Of a stretch of 64,000 nucleotides of DNA, positions 25,027 to 33,700 are shown in pieces. Positions within the stretch are counted from its first letter, which is position 1. The number at the start of each line of letters is the position of its first letter. Both the position numbers and the translations under genes were made by a program. Origin of the DNA: Agreia sp. Leaf283 (GTDB taxonomy: Bacteria; Actinomycetota; Actinomycetes; Actinomycetales; Microbacteriaceae); NCBI RefSeq assembly GCF_001422485.1, contig NZ_LMNF01000001.1, forward strand, positions 1,376,250-1,440,249. The letters are read 5' to 3'. Below the pieces are notes generated by a model. The model saw nothing but the letters and a program-made list of their open reading frames with translations. It was not told the DNA's origin and ran no database searches.

Positions 25027-25446
25027 TCAGACCAGCTGTTCGACAGGGTGGTCGGGTCGGTAGACGACGATGTCGACTCCGAGGTCGCGCGCCGCGGTGC
25101 TGGGCCACGAGGCGGCGGTGAAGAAACGCGCCAGGGGCTCCGAGATGCACAGCACGGCGCGAGGGCCGGTCGGCAGAGCCGAGCGAAGCCAGACGAGTTT
25201 GAGCATGTCGGCCATCGCCTTGTTCCGGTGATGGGACTTGGGTTGGCCCGACGTGGGAACGAGCTGCACGAGAACCGTTTCGGCCTGATCGATGCCCTCG
25301 ACTTCGACCCTGATGCCGCCGGTCAGGCTCAGGGTGCGCGGCTCGAGGCTCGTACCCAGCCAGTCTCCGACCGCCCGGAGCATGGCGTGCTCGACGGACT
25401 CGGCCTGCATGCGGCCGGTCTCGCCGATCAGGGGCCTGTCGGTCAT
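25027..25446 (-). CDS. Hypothetical protein
   Basis: A 139-residue soluble protein that I do not recognise. It begins MTDRPLIGETGRMQAESVEH and has a mixed alpha/beta pattern: LTGGIRVEVEGID and TVLVQLVPTS look like paired strands, and a later stretch RAVLCISEPLARFF followed by LGVDIVVYR gives two more. A basic PKSHHRNKAMADMLKL segment in the middle could touch nucleic acid. There is no signal peptide. It stands alone, back to back with clpB, so the gap 25447-25626 carries promoters for both. Confidence 0.75.
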   Translation of the reverse strand: MTDRPLIGETGRMQAESVEHAMLRAVGDWLGTSLEPRTLSLTGGIRVEVEGIDQAETVLVQLVPTSGQPKSHHRNKAMADMLKLVWLRSALPTGPRAVLCISEPLARFFTAASWPSTAARDLGVDIVVYRPDHPVEQLV

Positions 25447-25551
25447 GCGTCGGAGTGTAGGCGACCGGTGTTTCGCCCACGTTTCCCGGTTCGCTCGCCG
25501 ACATCCGATCGTGCGGGAATGCTCTGGCGCATCCGGCGTGTTGAGAGTAAA

Positions 25552-25572
25552 GTTGAGCCAGCAAGACTCAAG
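25552..25572. promoter_or_regulatory. HAIR element (HspR operator) upstream of clpB
   Basis: GTTGAGC (25552-25558), seven bases, ACTCAAG (25566-25572). This matches the HAIR consensus CTTGAGT-N7-ACTCAAG in 12 of 14 positions with the exact spacing. HspR represses dnaK and clpB in actinobacteria through this site. An extra TTGAG half lies at 25541-25545. Confidence 0.85.
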
Positions 25573-25626
25573 TTTTGGGGGCGGCCGATCGGGCCAGCCC
25601 TACGATAAAAGAGAAGGACAGACACA

Positions 25627-27780
25627 ATGCAGGCAGGGCAGGCCCCCGCTCAGGAGGACGCGAAGAGCGCCCTCGAACTGTACGGCGTCAACCTCACCGA
25701 GATCGCCGCGAGCGGCAAGCTCGACCCGGTGATCGGGCGCGACGCCGAGATCCGCCGAGTCAGCCAGGTGCTGACGCGACGCACCAAGAACAACCCCGTG
25801 CTCATCGGCGAGCCCGGCGTCGGCAAGACCGCCGTCGTCGAGGGGCTCGCCCAGCGCATCGTCGCGGGCGACGTCGCCGACTCGCTCAAGGGCAAGCAGC
25901 TCATCTCGCTCGACCTCGCGGCCCTGGTCGCGGGCGCGAAGTACCGCGGCGAGTTCGAGGAGCGCCTGAAGGCCGTGCTCAAGGAGATCAACGATGCCGA
26001 CGGGCAGATCATCACCTTCATCGACGAGCTGCACACCCTCATGGGTGCGGGCGCCGGCGAGGGCAGCGTGGCGGCATCCAACATGCTCAAGCCCATGCTC
26101 GCCCGGGGTGAGCTGCGCATGATCGGCGCCACCACGCTCGACGAGTACCGCGAGTACATCGAGAAGGACAAGGCGATGGAGCGTCGCTTCCAGCAGGTGC
26201 TGGTGGGCGAGCCCAGCGTCGAAGACACGATCGCGATCCTGCGCGGGCTGAAGGAGCGCTACGAGGCGCACCACAAGGTCTCGATCGCCGACTCCGCCCT
26301 CGTCGCGGCCGCCGCGCTGTCGAATCGCTACATTCCGGGCCGGCAGCTGCCCGACAAGGCCATCGACCTGATCGACGAGGCCGCGTCGCGCCTGCGCATG
26401 GAGATCGACTCGGCCCCTGTCGAGATCGACGAGCTGCGGCGCAGCGTCGATCGTCTGAAGCTCGAGGAGCTCGCTCTGAAGAAGGAGAAGGACGACGCGT
26501 CGAAGCAGAGGCTCGAGAAGCTGCGCGAAGACCTGAAGACCCGCGGCGCAGCCCTCAAGGAGCTGCAAGACCGGTGGGAGAGGGAGCGCGCCAGCCTCAA
26601 CCGCGTCGGCGAGCTCAAGGAGAAGCTCGACGCCGCACGCATGAAGGCCGAGCGCGCCCAGCGCGAGGGCAAGCTCGAGCAGGCCTCGAAGCTGCTCTAC
26701 GCCGACATCCCCGTGCTCGAGCGGCAGCTCGCCGAGGCCGAGGCCGTCGAGCAGGACGGCCCGCTGATGGTCAACGACCAGGTCGCCAGCGACGACATCG
26801 CGAGCGTGATCGCCGCCTGGACGGGCATTCCGGTCGACCGGCTCACCCAGGGCCAGACCGAGCGGCTGCTCGGCCTCGAGGGCGAACTCGGCAAGAGGCT
26901 CATCGGGCAGAAGCGCGCCGTCGTGGCGGTGTCGGAGTCGATCCGGCGCTCGCGGGCGGGCATCGCCGACCCCGATCGGCCCACCGGGTCGTTCATGTTC
27001 CTCGGCCCGACCGGCGTCGGCAAGACCGAGCTCGCGAAGGCGCTCGCCGACTTCCTCTTCGACGACGAGAAGGCGCTCATCCGCATCGACATGTCGGAGT
27101 ACGGCGAGAAGCACTCCGTTGCGCGCCTGCTCGGTGCCCCTCCCGGATACATCGGCTACGAGCAGGGAGGCCAGCTCACCGAGGCCGTGCGCCGCCGTCC
27201 GTACTCGGTCGTGCTGCTCGACGAGGTCGAGAAGGCACACCCCGAGGTCTTCGACGTGCTGCTCCAGGTGCTCGACGACGGGCGTCTCACCGATGGGCAG
27301 GGCCGCACGGTCGACTTCCGCAACACGATCCTCATCCTCACGTCGAACCTGGGGTCGCAGTACCTCGTCGACGGCTCGCTGACCACCGAGCAGAAAGAGG
27401 AAGCGGTGCAGGCCTTGGTGCGCCAGGCCTTCAAGCCCGAGTTCGTGAACCGGCTCGACGACATCGTCGTGTTCCAGGCGCTCACCCGCGAGGACCTCGC
27501 GCAGATCGTCTCGCTTTATGTCGATCGGCTGGCTCGCCGCATCGGCGACCGCCGGCTCGAGCTCGCCGTCACACCGGATGCCCGTGCCTGGCTCGCCGAG
27601 AAGGGTTACGACCCGATCTACGGGGCGCGCCCACTGCGTCGTCTCATGCAGCACGAGATCGACGACCGCCTCGCGACGGAGATCCTGCGTGGAACCGTGC
27701 GCGACGGCGACACCGTTCGGGTCGACCTCGACGATGACGGCGAAGGGCTCACGGTCACCGCGGAGGGCAACAACGCCTAG
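25627..27780 (+). CDS. clpB: ClpB-type disaggregase without the N-terminal domain
   Basis: A 717-residue AAA+ disaggregase. Walker A motifs are GEPGVGKT (61-68) and GPTGVGKT (460-467). Between the two ATPase rings is the long ClpB middle coiled coil (about 267-374, [20 protein letters not shown] and on) that contacts DnaK, so this is ClpB and not ClpC or ClpA. Full ClpB is about 850-870 residues; the Clp_N substrate domain is missing and the protein starts only about 20 residues before the first AAA domain. AGAAGGA precedes the ATG, and no Clp_N sequence lies upstream in any frame. HAIR element upstream and a strong terminator downstream make it a single-gene heat-shock unit. Confidence 0.95.
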   Translation: MQAGQAPAQEDAKSALELYGVNLTEIAASGKLDPVIGRDAEIRRVSQVLTRRTKNNPVLIGEPGVGKTAVVEGLAQRIVAGDVADSLKGKQLISLDLAALVAGAKYRGEFEERLKAVLKEINDADGQIITFIDELHTLMGAGAGEGSVAASNMLKPMLARGELRMIGATTLDEYREYIEKDKAMERRFQQVLVGEPSVEDTIAILRGLKERYEAHHKVSIADSALVAAAALSNRYIPGRQLPDKAIDLIDEAASRLRMEIDSAPVEIDELRRSVDRLKLEELALKKEKDDASKQRLEKLREDLKTRGAALKELQDRWERERASLNRVGELKEKLDAARMKAERAQREGKLEQASKLLYADIPVLERQLAEAEAVEQDGPLMVNDQVASDDIASVIAAWTGIPVDRLTQGQTERLLGLEGELGKRLIGQKRAVVAVSESIRRSRAGIADPDRPTGSFMFLGPTGVGKTELAKALADFLFDDEKALIRIDMSEYGEKHSVARLLGAPPGYIGYEQGGQLTEAVRRRPYSVVLLDEVEKAHPEVFDVLLQVLDDGRLTDGQGRTVDFRNTILILTSNLGSQYLVDGSLTTEQKEEAVQALVRQAFKPEFVNRLDDIVVFQALTREDLAQIVSLYVDRLARRIGDRRLELAVTPDARAWLAEKGYDPIYGARPLRRLMQHEIDDRLATEILRGTVRDGDTVRVDLDDDGEGLTVTAEGNNA

Positions 27781-27806
27781 CGCCTCACCCATCGTTTCGG
27801 CCGTGT

Positions 27807-27843
27807 AAAAAGGGGGCCACCCGTCGTCGGGTGGCCCCCTTTC
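27807..27843 (+). terminator. Rho-independent terminator of clpB
   Basis: A perfect stem AAAGGGGGCCACCCG with CGGGTGGCCCCCTTT around a TCGT loop, ending in a short T run. It lies 27 bases after the clpB stop. Confidence 0.93.
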
Positions 27844-27898
27844 GGGTCTAGGCTCTCTTTCTGCGAGTCAGCAGACGTCGACCGAAACGAGGCATTCC

Positions 27899-29482
27899 AT
27901 GGCGAAGTCAGAGCCATCCGTGAACCCGTCCGACACGCCCACGCCCCGAGACCGGCGCCTCGCCGCGGCTCGCAGCCGAGAGGACCTCGGCGACGAGCTC
28001 ACGAGCGTGCAGGACTTCTCGCACGAGCAGGAGGGCTACCACAAGACCCTCAAGCCGAGGCAGCTGCAGATGATCGCCATCGGCGGCGCCATCGGAACAG
28101 GACTCTTCCTCGGCGCCGGAGGGCGGCTCGCGTCGGCCGGCCCGTCGCTCGTGATCGTCTACGCGATCTGCGGATTCTTCGCCTTCCTCATCCTGCGGGC
28201 CCTCGGGGAGCTCGTGCTGCACCGGCCGTCATCCGGTTCGTTCATCTCGTACGCCCGCGAGTTCTACGGCGAGAAGATGGCCTTCGTCGCCGGGTGGATG
28301 TACTTCCTCAACTGGGCCATGACCGCCATCGTCGACGTGACCGCGGTGGCCCTGTACGTGAAGTTCTGGTCGGCGTTCACCGACGTGCCGCAGTGGCTGC
28401 TCGCGCTCATCGCCCTCGCGATCGTGCTGAGCCTCAACCTCGTCTCGGTCAAGGTCTTCGGCGAGATGGAGTTCTGGTTCGCCATCATCAAGGTCGTTGC
28501 ACTCGTGGCGTTCCTCATCATCGGCGCGATCTTCCTCGCGTTCTCCTTCCCCACGGATGTCGGCAACGGCGAGACGGGGATCTCGCTGCTCGTCGACAAC
28601 GGCGGCTTCTTCCCCGCCGGCCTCGTGCCGACCGTCCTGGTGGTTCAGGGCGTCGTGTTCGCCTACGCGGCCATCGAGCTCGTCGGCACCGCCGCAGGAG
28701 AGACGGCCGATCCGAAGAAGATCATGCCCCGCGCGGTCAACACCGTCGTCATCCGCATCGCCGTCTTCTACGTGGGCTCGGTCCTGCTGCTGTCGCTGCT
28801 GCTGCCGTACACCGCATACAAGGCGGGCGAGAGTCCCTTCGTCACGTTCTTCTCGAGCATCGGCAGTCCCGAGGTCGGGGCCATCGCCGGCAACATCATG
28901 AACTTCGTCGTTCTGACGGCCGCCCTGTCGAGCCTGAACGCCGGGCTCTACTCGACCGGTCGCATCCTGCGTTCGATGTCGGTGGCGGGAGCTGCGCCGA
29001 AGTTCACCGGGCGCATGAACGCGTCGGGGGTGCCGTACGGCGGAATCCTGCTCACCGCGGCCATCACCTTGCTGGGCGTGGGCCTCAACGCGATCGTGCC
29101 CGAGCAGGCGTTCGAGATCGTGCTCAACGTGTCGGCGCTCGGAATCATCAGCGGCTGGGGCACGATCATCCTGTGTCAGATGCGGCTGCAGAAGTGGGCG
29201 AAGGAGGGCCGGCTGGAGCGCCCGTCGTTCCGCCTGTTCGGGGCGCCGTTCACCTCGTGGCTCACGCTCGCGTTCCTCGCGACCGTGCTGGTGCTCATGG
29301 CCATCGACTTCCCTGTCGGAACGATCACGATCTCATCGCTCGTCGTGATCATTCCGCTGCTGATCATCGGCTGGTACGCCAGCCGCGACCGCATCCAGGC
29401 GATCGCGGCCGCGCGCGAGGGCCACACCGGTCCGTTCCCGGTGGTGGCGGAGCGGCCTGGAATCGACAGCACGAAGGAGTAG
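27899..29482 (+). CDS. ansP: AnsP-like L-asparagine/amino acid permease
   Basis: A 527-residue APC-superfamily (AAT group) permease with about 12 membrane helices. The N-terminal consensus [17 protein letters not shown] starts helix 1. The stretch [20 protein letters not shown] followed by [16 protein letters not shown] is nearly the same as in E. coli AnsP, as are [12 protein letters not shown] and [20 protein letters not shown]. Uptake of asparagine by proton symport is therefore the best guess, though related permeases carry other amino acids. It starts about 56 bases after the clpB terminator, so it has its own promoter. A cluster of repeats follows the stop. Confidence 0.85.
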   Translation: MAKSEPSVNPSDTPTPRDRRLAAARSREDLGDELTSVQDFSHEQEGYHKTLKPRQLQMIAIGGAIGTGLFLGAGGRLASAGPSLVIVYAICGFFAFLILRALGELVLHRPSSGSFISYAREFYGEKMAFVAGWMYFLNWAMTAIVDVTAVALYVKFWSAFTDVPQWLLALIALAIVLSLNLVSVKVFGEMEFWFAIIKVVALVAFLIIGAIFLAFSFPTDVGNGETGISLLVDNGGFFPAGLVPTVLVVQGVVFAYAAIELVGTAAGETADPKKIMPRAVNTVVIRIAVFYVGSVLLLSLLLPYTAYKAGESPFVTFFSSIGSPEVGAIAGNIMNFVVLTAALSSLNAGLYSTGRILRSMSVAGAAPKFTGRMNASGVPYGGILLTAAITLLGVGLNAIVPEQAFEIVLNVSALGIISGWGTIILCQMRLQKWAKEGRLERPSFRLFGAPFTSWLTLAFLATVLVLMAIDFPVGTITISSLVVIIPLLIIGWYASRDRIQAIAAAREGHTGPFPVVAERPGIDSTKE

Positions 29483-29489
29483 CGGCCGG

Positions 29490-29639
29490 CCCCTGAGCTT
29501 GTCGTTCCCTGAGCTCGTCGTTCCCTGAGCCTGTCGAAGGGCCTCCCTACCTGTCGTTCCCTGAGCCTGTCGAAGGGCATCCCTACCTGTCGTTCCCTGA
29601 GCCTGTCGAAGGGCATCCCTTCGAGAAGCTCAGGGAACC
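29490..29639. repeat. Cluster of five to six family A repeats
   Basis: Copies of TTCCCTGAGCCTGTCGAAGG, some truncated to the first 15-17 bases, follow each other between the permease and the convergent nitroreductase. The last one is inverted. Three of them recur with a 34-37-base spacing with the filler CATCCCTACCTGTCG, suggesting local duplication. Confidence 0.85.
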
Positions 29640-29646
29640 GGGCCTG

Positions 29647-30246
29647 CTACTCGTTGACGAGAACGATCTCGTCGAGGGGGAAGCGCTCGCGCGGAGCCTT
29701 CTCGCGGGCGATCGCGCCCTCTTCGCCCAGCGCCTCGGGGGTGTCGATCGTGCCGAGGGCGGTCACCGTGAGGGCGGTGAGGTTCTCGGGAATCGAGAAC
29801 GCCTCGCGCAGTCCCTCGGCGACGATGCCGCTCATCTGGTGAACGTGCAGGCCCTCGTGGTGCGCCTGCACCGACATGTGGGCCACGGCCTGGCCGAGGT
29901 CGTAGGCGGCCATGCCGCGCGGCTTGCCATCGGGGTCTGTGGTCTCGGCGATGTTCACGATGAGCACGGCGGCGTTCGGGGTCCAGGCCTGATTGAAGCC
30001 CATGAGGTTCGACACGATCGTGTCGAACGCGGCGGTTCCGCGGCGGGCGACGATGAAGCGCCACGGCTGCGTGTTGGCCATCGACGGCGACCAGCGGCCG
30101 GCCTCGAGAACGGATGCGAGTGCCTGCTCGTCGATCGCGACGGTCGGGTCGTACGAGCGCGGGCTCCACCGGGCGGCGAGCACCTCGAGGATCGGAGCGC
30201 TGGTCTCGTCGGCGCGGGTCACGGCGGTGGTCGTGGTGAGGGTCAT
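29647..30246 (-). CDS. Nitroreductase-family flavoprotein
   Basis: A 199-residue FMN-dependent oxidoreductase. ARWSPRSYDP at the N-terminus gives the Arg/Ser residues that hold the FMN phosphate, EAGRWSPSMANTQPWRFIVA is the signature loop, and the GIVAEGLREAF region near the C-terminus fits the malonic-semialdehyde-reductase or NfsA/NfnB type of fold. Members reduce nitro groups, quinones or enones with NAD(P)H. The physiological substrate is not known. AAGGA stands before the ATG. A palindrome about 80 bases upstream may be its operator. Confidence 0.88.
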   Translation of the reverse strand: MTLTTTTAVTRADETSAPILEVLAARWSPRSYDPTVAIDEQALASVLEAGRWSPSMANTQPWRFIVARRGTAAFDTIVSNLMGFNQAWTPNAAVLIVNIAETTDPDGKPRGMAAYDLGQAVAHMSVQAHHEGLHVHQMSGIVAEGLREAFSIPENLTALTVTALGTIDTPEALGEEGAIAREKAPRERFPLDEIVLVNE

Positions 30247-30321
30247 GAGGGAGTTCCTTAGGGTGTGATTCTTCGCACCCTCCTCAAGCGGCGGATGCGC
30301 GGCCCGGCATCCATTGCCTAG

Positions 30322-30337
30322 CTATGCAAACGCATAG
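30322..30337. promoter_or_regulatory. Palindrome upstream of the nitroreductase gene
   Basis: A perfect inverted repeat, CTATGC, four bases, GCATAG, in a locally AT-rich patch 76 bases before the nitroreductase start. Its size fits the binding site of a small dimeric repressor; no regulator gene is adjacent. Confidence 0.35.
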
Positions 30338-30353
30338 ATGTCCCCACTATTCC

Positions 30354-30474
30354 CGTTCGTCGAGCTTGTCGAGACGGACCCTCTGTTCCCGTTCGTCGAG
30401 CTTGTCGAGACGGACCCTCTGTTCCCGTTCGTCGAGCTTGTCGAGACGGACCCCTTCGACAGGCTCAGGGAGCG
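30354..30474. repeat. Three family B repeats in a 36-bp tandem array plus one family A copy
   Basis: Family B copies start at 30354, 30390 and 30426, exactly 36 bases apart. The 13-base filler GACCCTCTGTTCC is the same in the first two units. An inverted family A copy ends the array at 30474, just behind the threonine aldolase stop. Confidence 0.88.
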
Positions 30475-30478
30475 GTGC

Positions 30479-31558
30479 TCAGCGCTCGGCGAGCAGCTCC
30501 TTCAGGCGCCCTGCGAACGCGTCGACGTCGGCCTCCGTCGTGTCGAAGGCGCACATCCAGCGAACCTCGCCCGTCGAGGGATCCCAGTCGTAGAAGCGGA
30601 AGCTCTCGCGGAGCCGGTCCGCGATCTCCGGAGCCACGATCGCGAAGACGGCGTTGGACTGCGTCTGCTGGGTGATCGTCACGCCGTCCAGCCCCTCGAC
30701 GGCCTGCCGCAGCCGCTGGGCCATCGCGTTGGCCTGCGAGGCGGAGCGCATCCAGAGCCCGTCGCTGAGGAGCGCGATGAGCTGGGCCGAGACGAAGCGC
30801 ATCTTGCTCGACAACTGCATGTTCAGTTTGCGCAGGTACGTGAGGCCCTCGGATGCATCGGGGTTGAGCACCACGACCGCCTCGCCGAACATGAGCCCGT
30901 TCTTCGTGCCGCCGAACGAGAGGAGGTCCACTCCGGCGTCGGAGGTGAACGCTCGAAGCGGCACGCCGAGGTAGGCGGCGGCGTTGGAGATGCGCGCGCC
31001 GTCCATATGCAGGGTCATGCCGCGGGAGTGCACGTGGTCGGCGATCGCTCGGACCTCGTCGGGCGTGTACGCGGTGCCGAGCTCGGTGGTCTGCGTGATC
31101 GACACGGCGAGCGGCTGCGCGCGGTGCTCGTCGCCCCAGCCCCAGGCCTCGCGGTCGATGAGTTCGGGTGTGAGCTTGCCATCCGGCGTCGGAACGGTGA
31201 GCAGCTTCAGGCCCGCGACCCGCTCGGGCGCCGCGTTCTCGTCGGTGTGGATGTGCGCGGTCTGCGTGCAGATCACCGCACCCCAGCGGGGCAGCATCGA
31301 CTGCAGGCTCAGAACGTTGGCGCCGGTGCCGTTGAACACGGGGAACGCCTCGACGCCGTCGCCGAAGTGCTCGGCCATCACGTGCTGCAGGCGGGCCGTG
31401 TAGAGGTCTTCTCCGTAGGCGATCTGGTGGCCGCCGTTGGCCGCGGCGACGGCGGCGAGCACCTCGGGGTGCACGCCCGCGTAGTTGTCGCTGGCGAACC
31501 CGCGGTAGTCGAGGTCGTGCAGGCGCAGGGGAGTGGCGGTGTCAGTCGAAGGGGTCAC
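30479..31558 (-). CDS. Threonine aldolase / beta-eliminating lyase family protein
   Basis: A 359-residue PLP enzyme of fold type I. FASDNYAGVHPEVLAAVAAA is the typical N-terminus, HMDGARISNAAAYLG carries the cofactor-binding Asp and Arg, and the PLP lysine is in SFGGTKNGLMFGEAVV. Low-specificity threonine aldolases cleave threonine and allo-threonine to glycine and acetaldehyde. The start is GTG at 31558 with AAAGG directly in front, closer than usual, so the N-terminal ten residues are uncertain. A 14-bp tandem repeat lies 50-120 bases upstream in its promoter region. Confidence 0.88.
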   Translation of the reverse strand: MTPSTDTATPLRLHDLDYRGFASDNYAGVHPEVLAAVAAANGGHQIAYGEDLYTARLQHVMAEHFGDGVEAFPVFNGTGANVLSLQSMLPRWGAVICTQTAHIHTDENAAPERVAGLKLLTVPTPDGKLTPELIDREAWGWGDEHRAQPLAVSITQTTELGTAYTPDEVRAIADHVHSRGMTLHMDGARISNAAAYLGVPLRAFTSDAGVDLLSFGGTKNGLMFGEAVVVLNPDASEGLTYLRKLNMQLSSKMRFVSAQLIALLSDGLWMRSASQANAMAQRLRQAVEGLDGVTITQQTQSNAVFAIVAPEIADRLRESFRFYDWDPSTGEVRWMCAFDTTEADVDAFAGRLKELLAER

Positions 31559-31610
31559 CTTTCAAGTGTGGCGCACGGGCCGCGCACGGGCGTTGCGTTC
31601 GGCGCGTCTT

Positions 31611-31680
31611 TGTTGTCGCGACTGTGTTGTGGTTTCAGTGTTGTCGCGTCCGTGTTGTCGTTTCGGTGTTGTCGCGTCAG
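31611..31680. repeat. Five-copy 14-bp tandem repeat
   Basis: The core TGTTGT occurs at 31611, 31625, 31639, 31653 and 31667, a strict 14-base period. Units are variants of TGTTGTCGCGTCCG, and odd and even units differ in a regular way, giving a 28-base super-period. It ends at the stop codon of the DUF559-like gene and lies in front of the threonine aldolase gene. Confidence 0.85.
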
Positions 31681-32645
31681 GTCTCGATGCCGAGGGTCGG
31701 CCACGTGGGGGTGCCCGTCCAGCCGCGCTCGCGGAGTTGCTGCTCGAGGGTGTGCAGCAGGTGGCCCGGGTTGCGGATGTCGAGAGCGACCGCCTCGATC
31801 GTTTTCCACTTGATCGCGTCGAGCTCCCTGCGCCGCACCACGTCGCGCTGCCACTGCGACCTGTTCTTTCGATGGCCGTCGCCTTGGTATTCGAGCCCCA
31901 CGTTGAAGCCGGGAATCCGCAGGTCTGGCTGCGCGATCGTGTCTCCCCGGGCATCCAGAATCGGTTCGTTCACGATGGGATCGGGAAAGCCCGCGCTCTG
32001 CACGATCAGTCGGAGGCGGGTCTCGTAGGGGGAGTCGACGCGCTCGCGGATGAGATCGAGCGCTGCCGAGATGAGCCGCCCCTGTCGCCGCGCCGGGTTG
32101 CTCGCCGCCTCGTCGCGCAACTGGTTCATCGTGACGAAGGGGGTTCGTCGGCCGCTCGGCTGTCGAAAGCCGCGCAGCAGGTAGTCGCCCGCGATCACGA
32201 GCTCGACGAGGTCGAGCTGGCTCGCGAGGTCGAGCCAGAGGCGTGCCGCTCGGGAGATGCGCAGTCCGCGGGAGTCGAGCCAGGGTGCGTCGTGGGCGCC
32301 GGGCGCCGTGGAATGGCCGACGACCCCTGGGCGCTGCGGGGCGCGCGTTCCCCTGGCGACGGAGAGGTGAATACGCTCGTCGAGCTCGAGTCGCCGCGGC
32401 AGCGGAACCCCGTAGAGCAATGCGGCCGTCGAGTGACTGACGTAGCTTGCCGGGCTGCTGACGGATTGCAGGGCGAGGCTCCGTTCGCGCAGGGTGGTGG
32501 CCCCGGCCGGCAGTCGCGCTCCTCGAAAAGGGGTGGAGAGGTCTTGAGCACGCAGTTGTTTCGGTGAGGCGCCGAGATGGAGCGCCTCGCGGGTTGAGAA
32601 GGGTCGACCGACGAGCGCGGGCGGCAGAGGCTTGCGGCGTTTCAC
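31677..32645 (-). CDS. AbiEi-like / DUF559 domain protein
   Basis: A 322-residue protein of two parts. The N-terminus (PFSTREALHLGASPKQLRAQ) resembles the winged-helix of type IV antitoxin AbiEi. The C-terminus (about 225-315) looks like a DUF559 PD-(D/E)XK nuclease-type fold: QPDLRIPGFNVGLEYQGDGH, then QWQRDVVRRRELDAIKW. Genes of this type are frequent in actinobacteria and usually stand alone, without an AbiEii toxin gene, as here. The function is not established. The start is GTG at 32645 with no clear ribosome site. Flanking tandem and palindromic repeats are notable. Confidence 0.75.
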   Translation of the reverse strand: MKRRKPLPPALVGRPFSTREALHLGASPKQLRAQDLSTPFRGARLPAGATTLRERSLALQSVSSPASYVSHSTAALLYGVPLPRRLELDERIHLSVARGTRAPQRPGVVGHSTAPGAHDAPWLDSRGLRISRAARLWLDLASQLDLVELVIAGDYLLRGFRQPSGRRTPFVTMNQLRDEAASNPARRQGRLISAALDLIRERVDSPYETRLRLIVQSAGFPDPIVNEPILDARGDTIAQPDLRIPGFNVGLEYQGDGHRKNRSQWQRDVVRRRELDAIKWKTIEAVALDIRNPGHLLHTLEQQLRERGWTGTPTWPTLGIET

Positions 32646-32959
32646 TCGCCTGATGCTGCCGCAGGACGGCCACCTCTCGCAGAAGTTGTCCACAGGCGCG
32701 TCGTGGCGGCTGTCGCGTCGCGGCACGTGGCGCCGCTGCGCCCATCCGGGGCATCGGGATAGGCGCGACGACGCCACGCGATCGGCGGGACGGGCGCGCG
32801 TGGCGCGGTTGCGCCCATCCGAACGTTCCGGATGGGCGCGACGACGCCACGCGACAGCGAATCGAGCCGAGCCGGGTCGCTCGCTCGAGCGCAAGGGGGT
32901 CGAGCGCATCCCGGCGGGAGGACTAACGTGGCCGACTTCACACCAACCGAGAGGACACG
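32646..32959. other. Gene-free region with palindromic repeats and the HAD gene promoter
   Basis: These 314 bases hold no credible gene. They contain two tandem hairpin units (32726-32841, listed separately), the promoter of the downstream HAD gene, and the upstream region of the divergent DUF559-like gene. Confidence 0.6.
32726..32841. repeat. Two tandem palindromic (REP-like) units
   Basis: Unit 1 (32726-32778) and unit 2 (32799-32841) both begin CGTGGCG and end CGCCACG, with GCGCCCATCC followed by its mirrored GGATGGGCGCG inside. Unit 2 folds into an almost perfect stem with an AACGTT loop; unit 1 is a diverged copy with mismatches. Confidence 0.8.
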
Positions 32960-33673
32960 ATGGCCACCGGCGAAAGCTCCGACGACACCACCCGCAGCGC
33001 TGAGAACGAGCCCGAGACCTGGTCTCCGATGCCGAAGGCGGTGCTGTTCGACATCGACGGAACCTTCGTCGACTCCAACTACCTGCATGTGGATGCCTGG
33101 AGCCGGGCCTTCGAGAAGGTCGGTCACCCCGTCGAGGCCTGGCGCATCCATCGCTCGATCGGACTCGACAGCGATCGACTGGTCGAGACCCTGCTCGGCG
33201 ACGACGCCGACGAGCTCGGAAGCCGCGCGAAGCAGCTGCACACCGATCTCTACGGTGAGATGTACGACCGGCTGATTCCTCTTCCCGGAGCCGTCGAGCT
33301 GCTCCACGCGCTCGCGGACGCCGGCATCAGGGTCGTGCTCGCGACGAGCGCACCCGAGGACGAGCTCCACGTTCTCACGGGCGTGCTCGACTCCGACGAC
33401 GCCCTGCACGCGACGACCTCGTCAGACGACGTGGACACCGCGAAGCCCGAGCCCGACATCGTGAACGTGGCACTCGAGCGCGCCGGGGTGCAGGCATCCG
33501 AGGCGCTGTTCGTCGGTGACGCCGTGTGGGACATGGTGGCGGCGGAGCGCGCGGGCGTGCGGTCGATCGGCGTGCGCACCGGCGGGTTCGGCGCCGACGA
33601 ACTGACGGATGCCGGCGCGACGCGGGTCTTCGACGACACCGCGGCGATTCTGGCCGCGTTCAGAAAGCGGTGA
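32960..33673 (+). CDS. HAD-superfamily phosphatase (PGMB/phosphatase type)
   Basis: A 237-residue Asp-based hydrolase. Motif I is LFDIDGTFVDSN (nucleophile Asp followed by the acid Asp), motif II is VLATSAPEDE, motif III is the Lys of DTAKPEPDIV, and motif IV is LFVGDAVWDMVAAE with the metal-binding Asp. An alpha-helical cap lies between motif I and II, as in beta-phosphoglucomutase-like phosphatases. The substrate is a small phosphate ester, not known further. An extra 25 polar residues stand before motif I; the ATG at 32960 has GAGAGGA and is accepted. A second ATG (MPKAVLFD) would remove this tail. Confidence 0.9.
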   Translation: MATGESSDDTTRSAENEPETWSPMPKAVLFDIDGTFVDSNYLHVDAWSRAFEKVGHPVEAWRIHRSIGLDSDRLVETLLGDDADELGSRAKQLHTDLYGEMYDRLIPLPGAVELLHALADAGIRVVLATSAPEDELHVLTGVLDSDDALHATTSSDDVDTAKPEPDIVNVALERAGVQASEALFVGDAVWDMVAAERAGVRSIGVRTGGFGADELTDAGATRVFDDTAAILAAFRKR

Positions 33674-33700
33674 CCGGGGTCGGCCTGCGGGCGGCCCCCT

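Noticed and set aside
25600-27792. A 730-codon frame antisense to clpB
   Set aside because: clpB is certain; the antisense product has no recognisable domain.
29490-29639. A second CRISPR-like array
   Set aside because: Units are copies of the dispersed family A repeat with partly identical fillers, not spacers.
30354-30474. A CRISPR-like array with 36-bp period
   Set aside because: The filler between repeats is the same and not a unique spacer, only three units occur, and no cas gene is near.
31677-32645. A complete type IV toxin-antitoxin pair
   Set aside because: Only an AbiEi-like N-terminus is visible and no AbiEii nucleotidyltransferase gene is adjacent.
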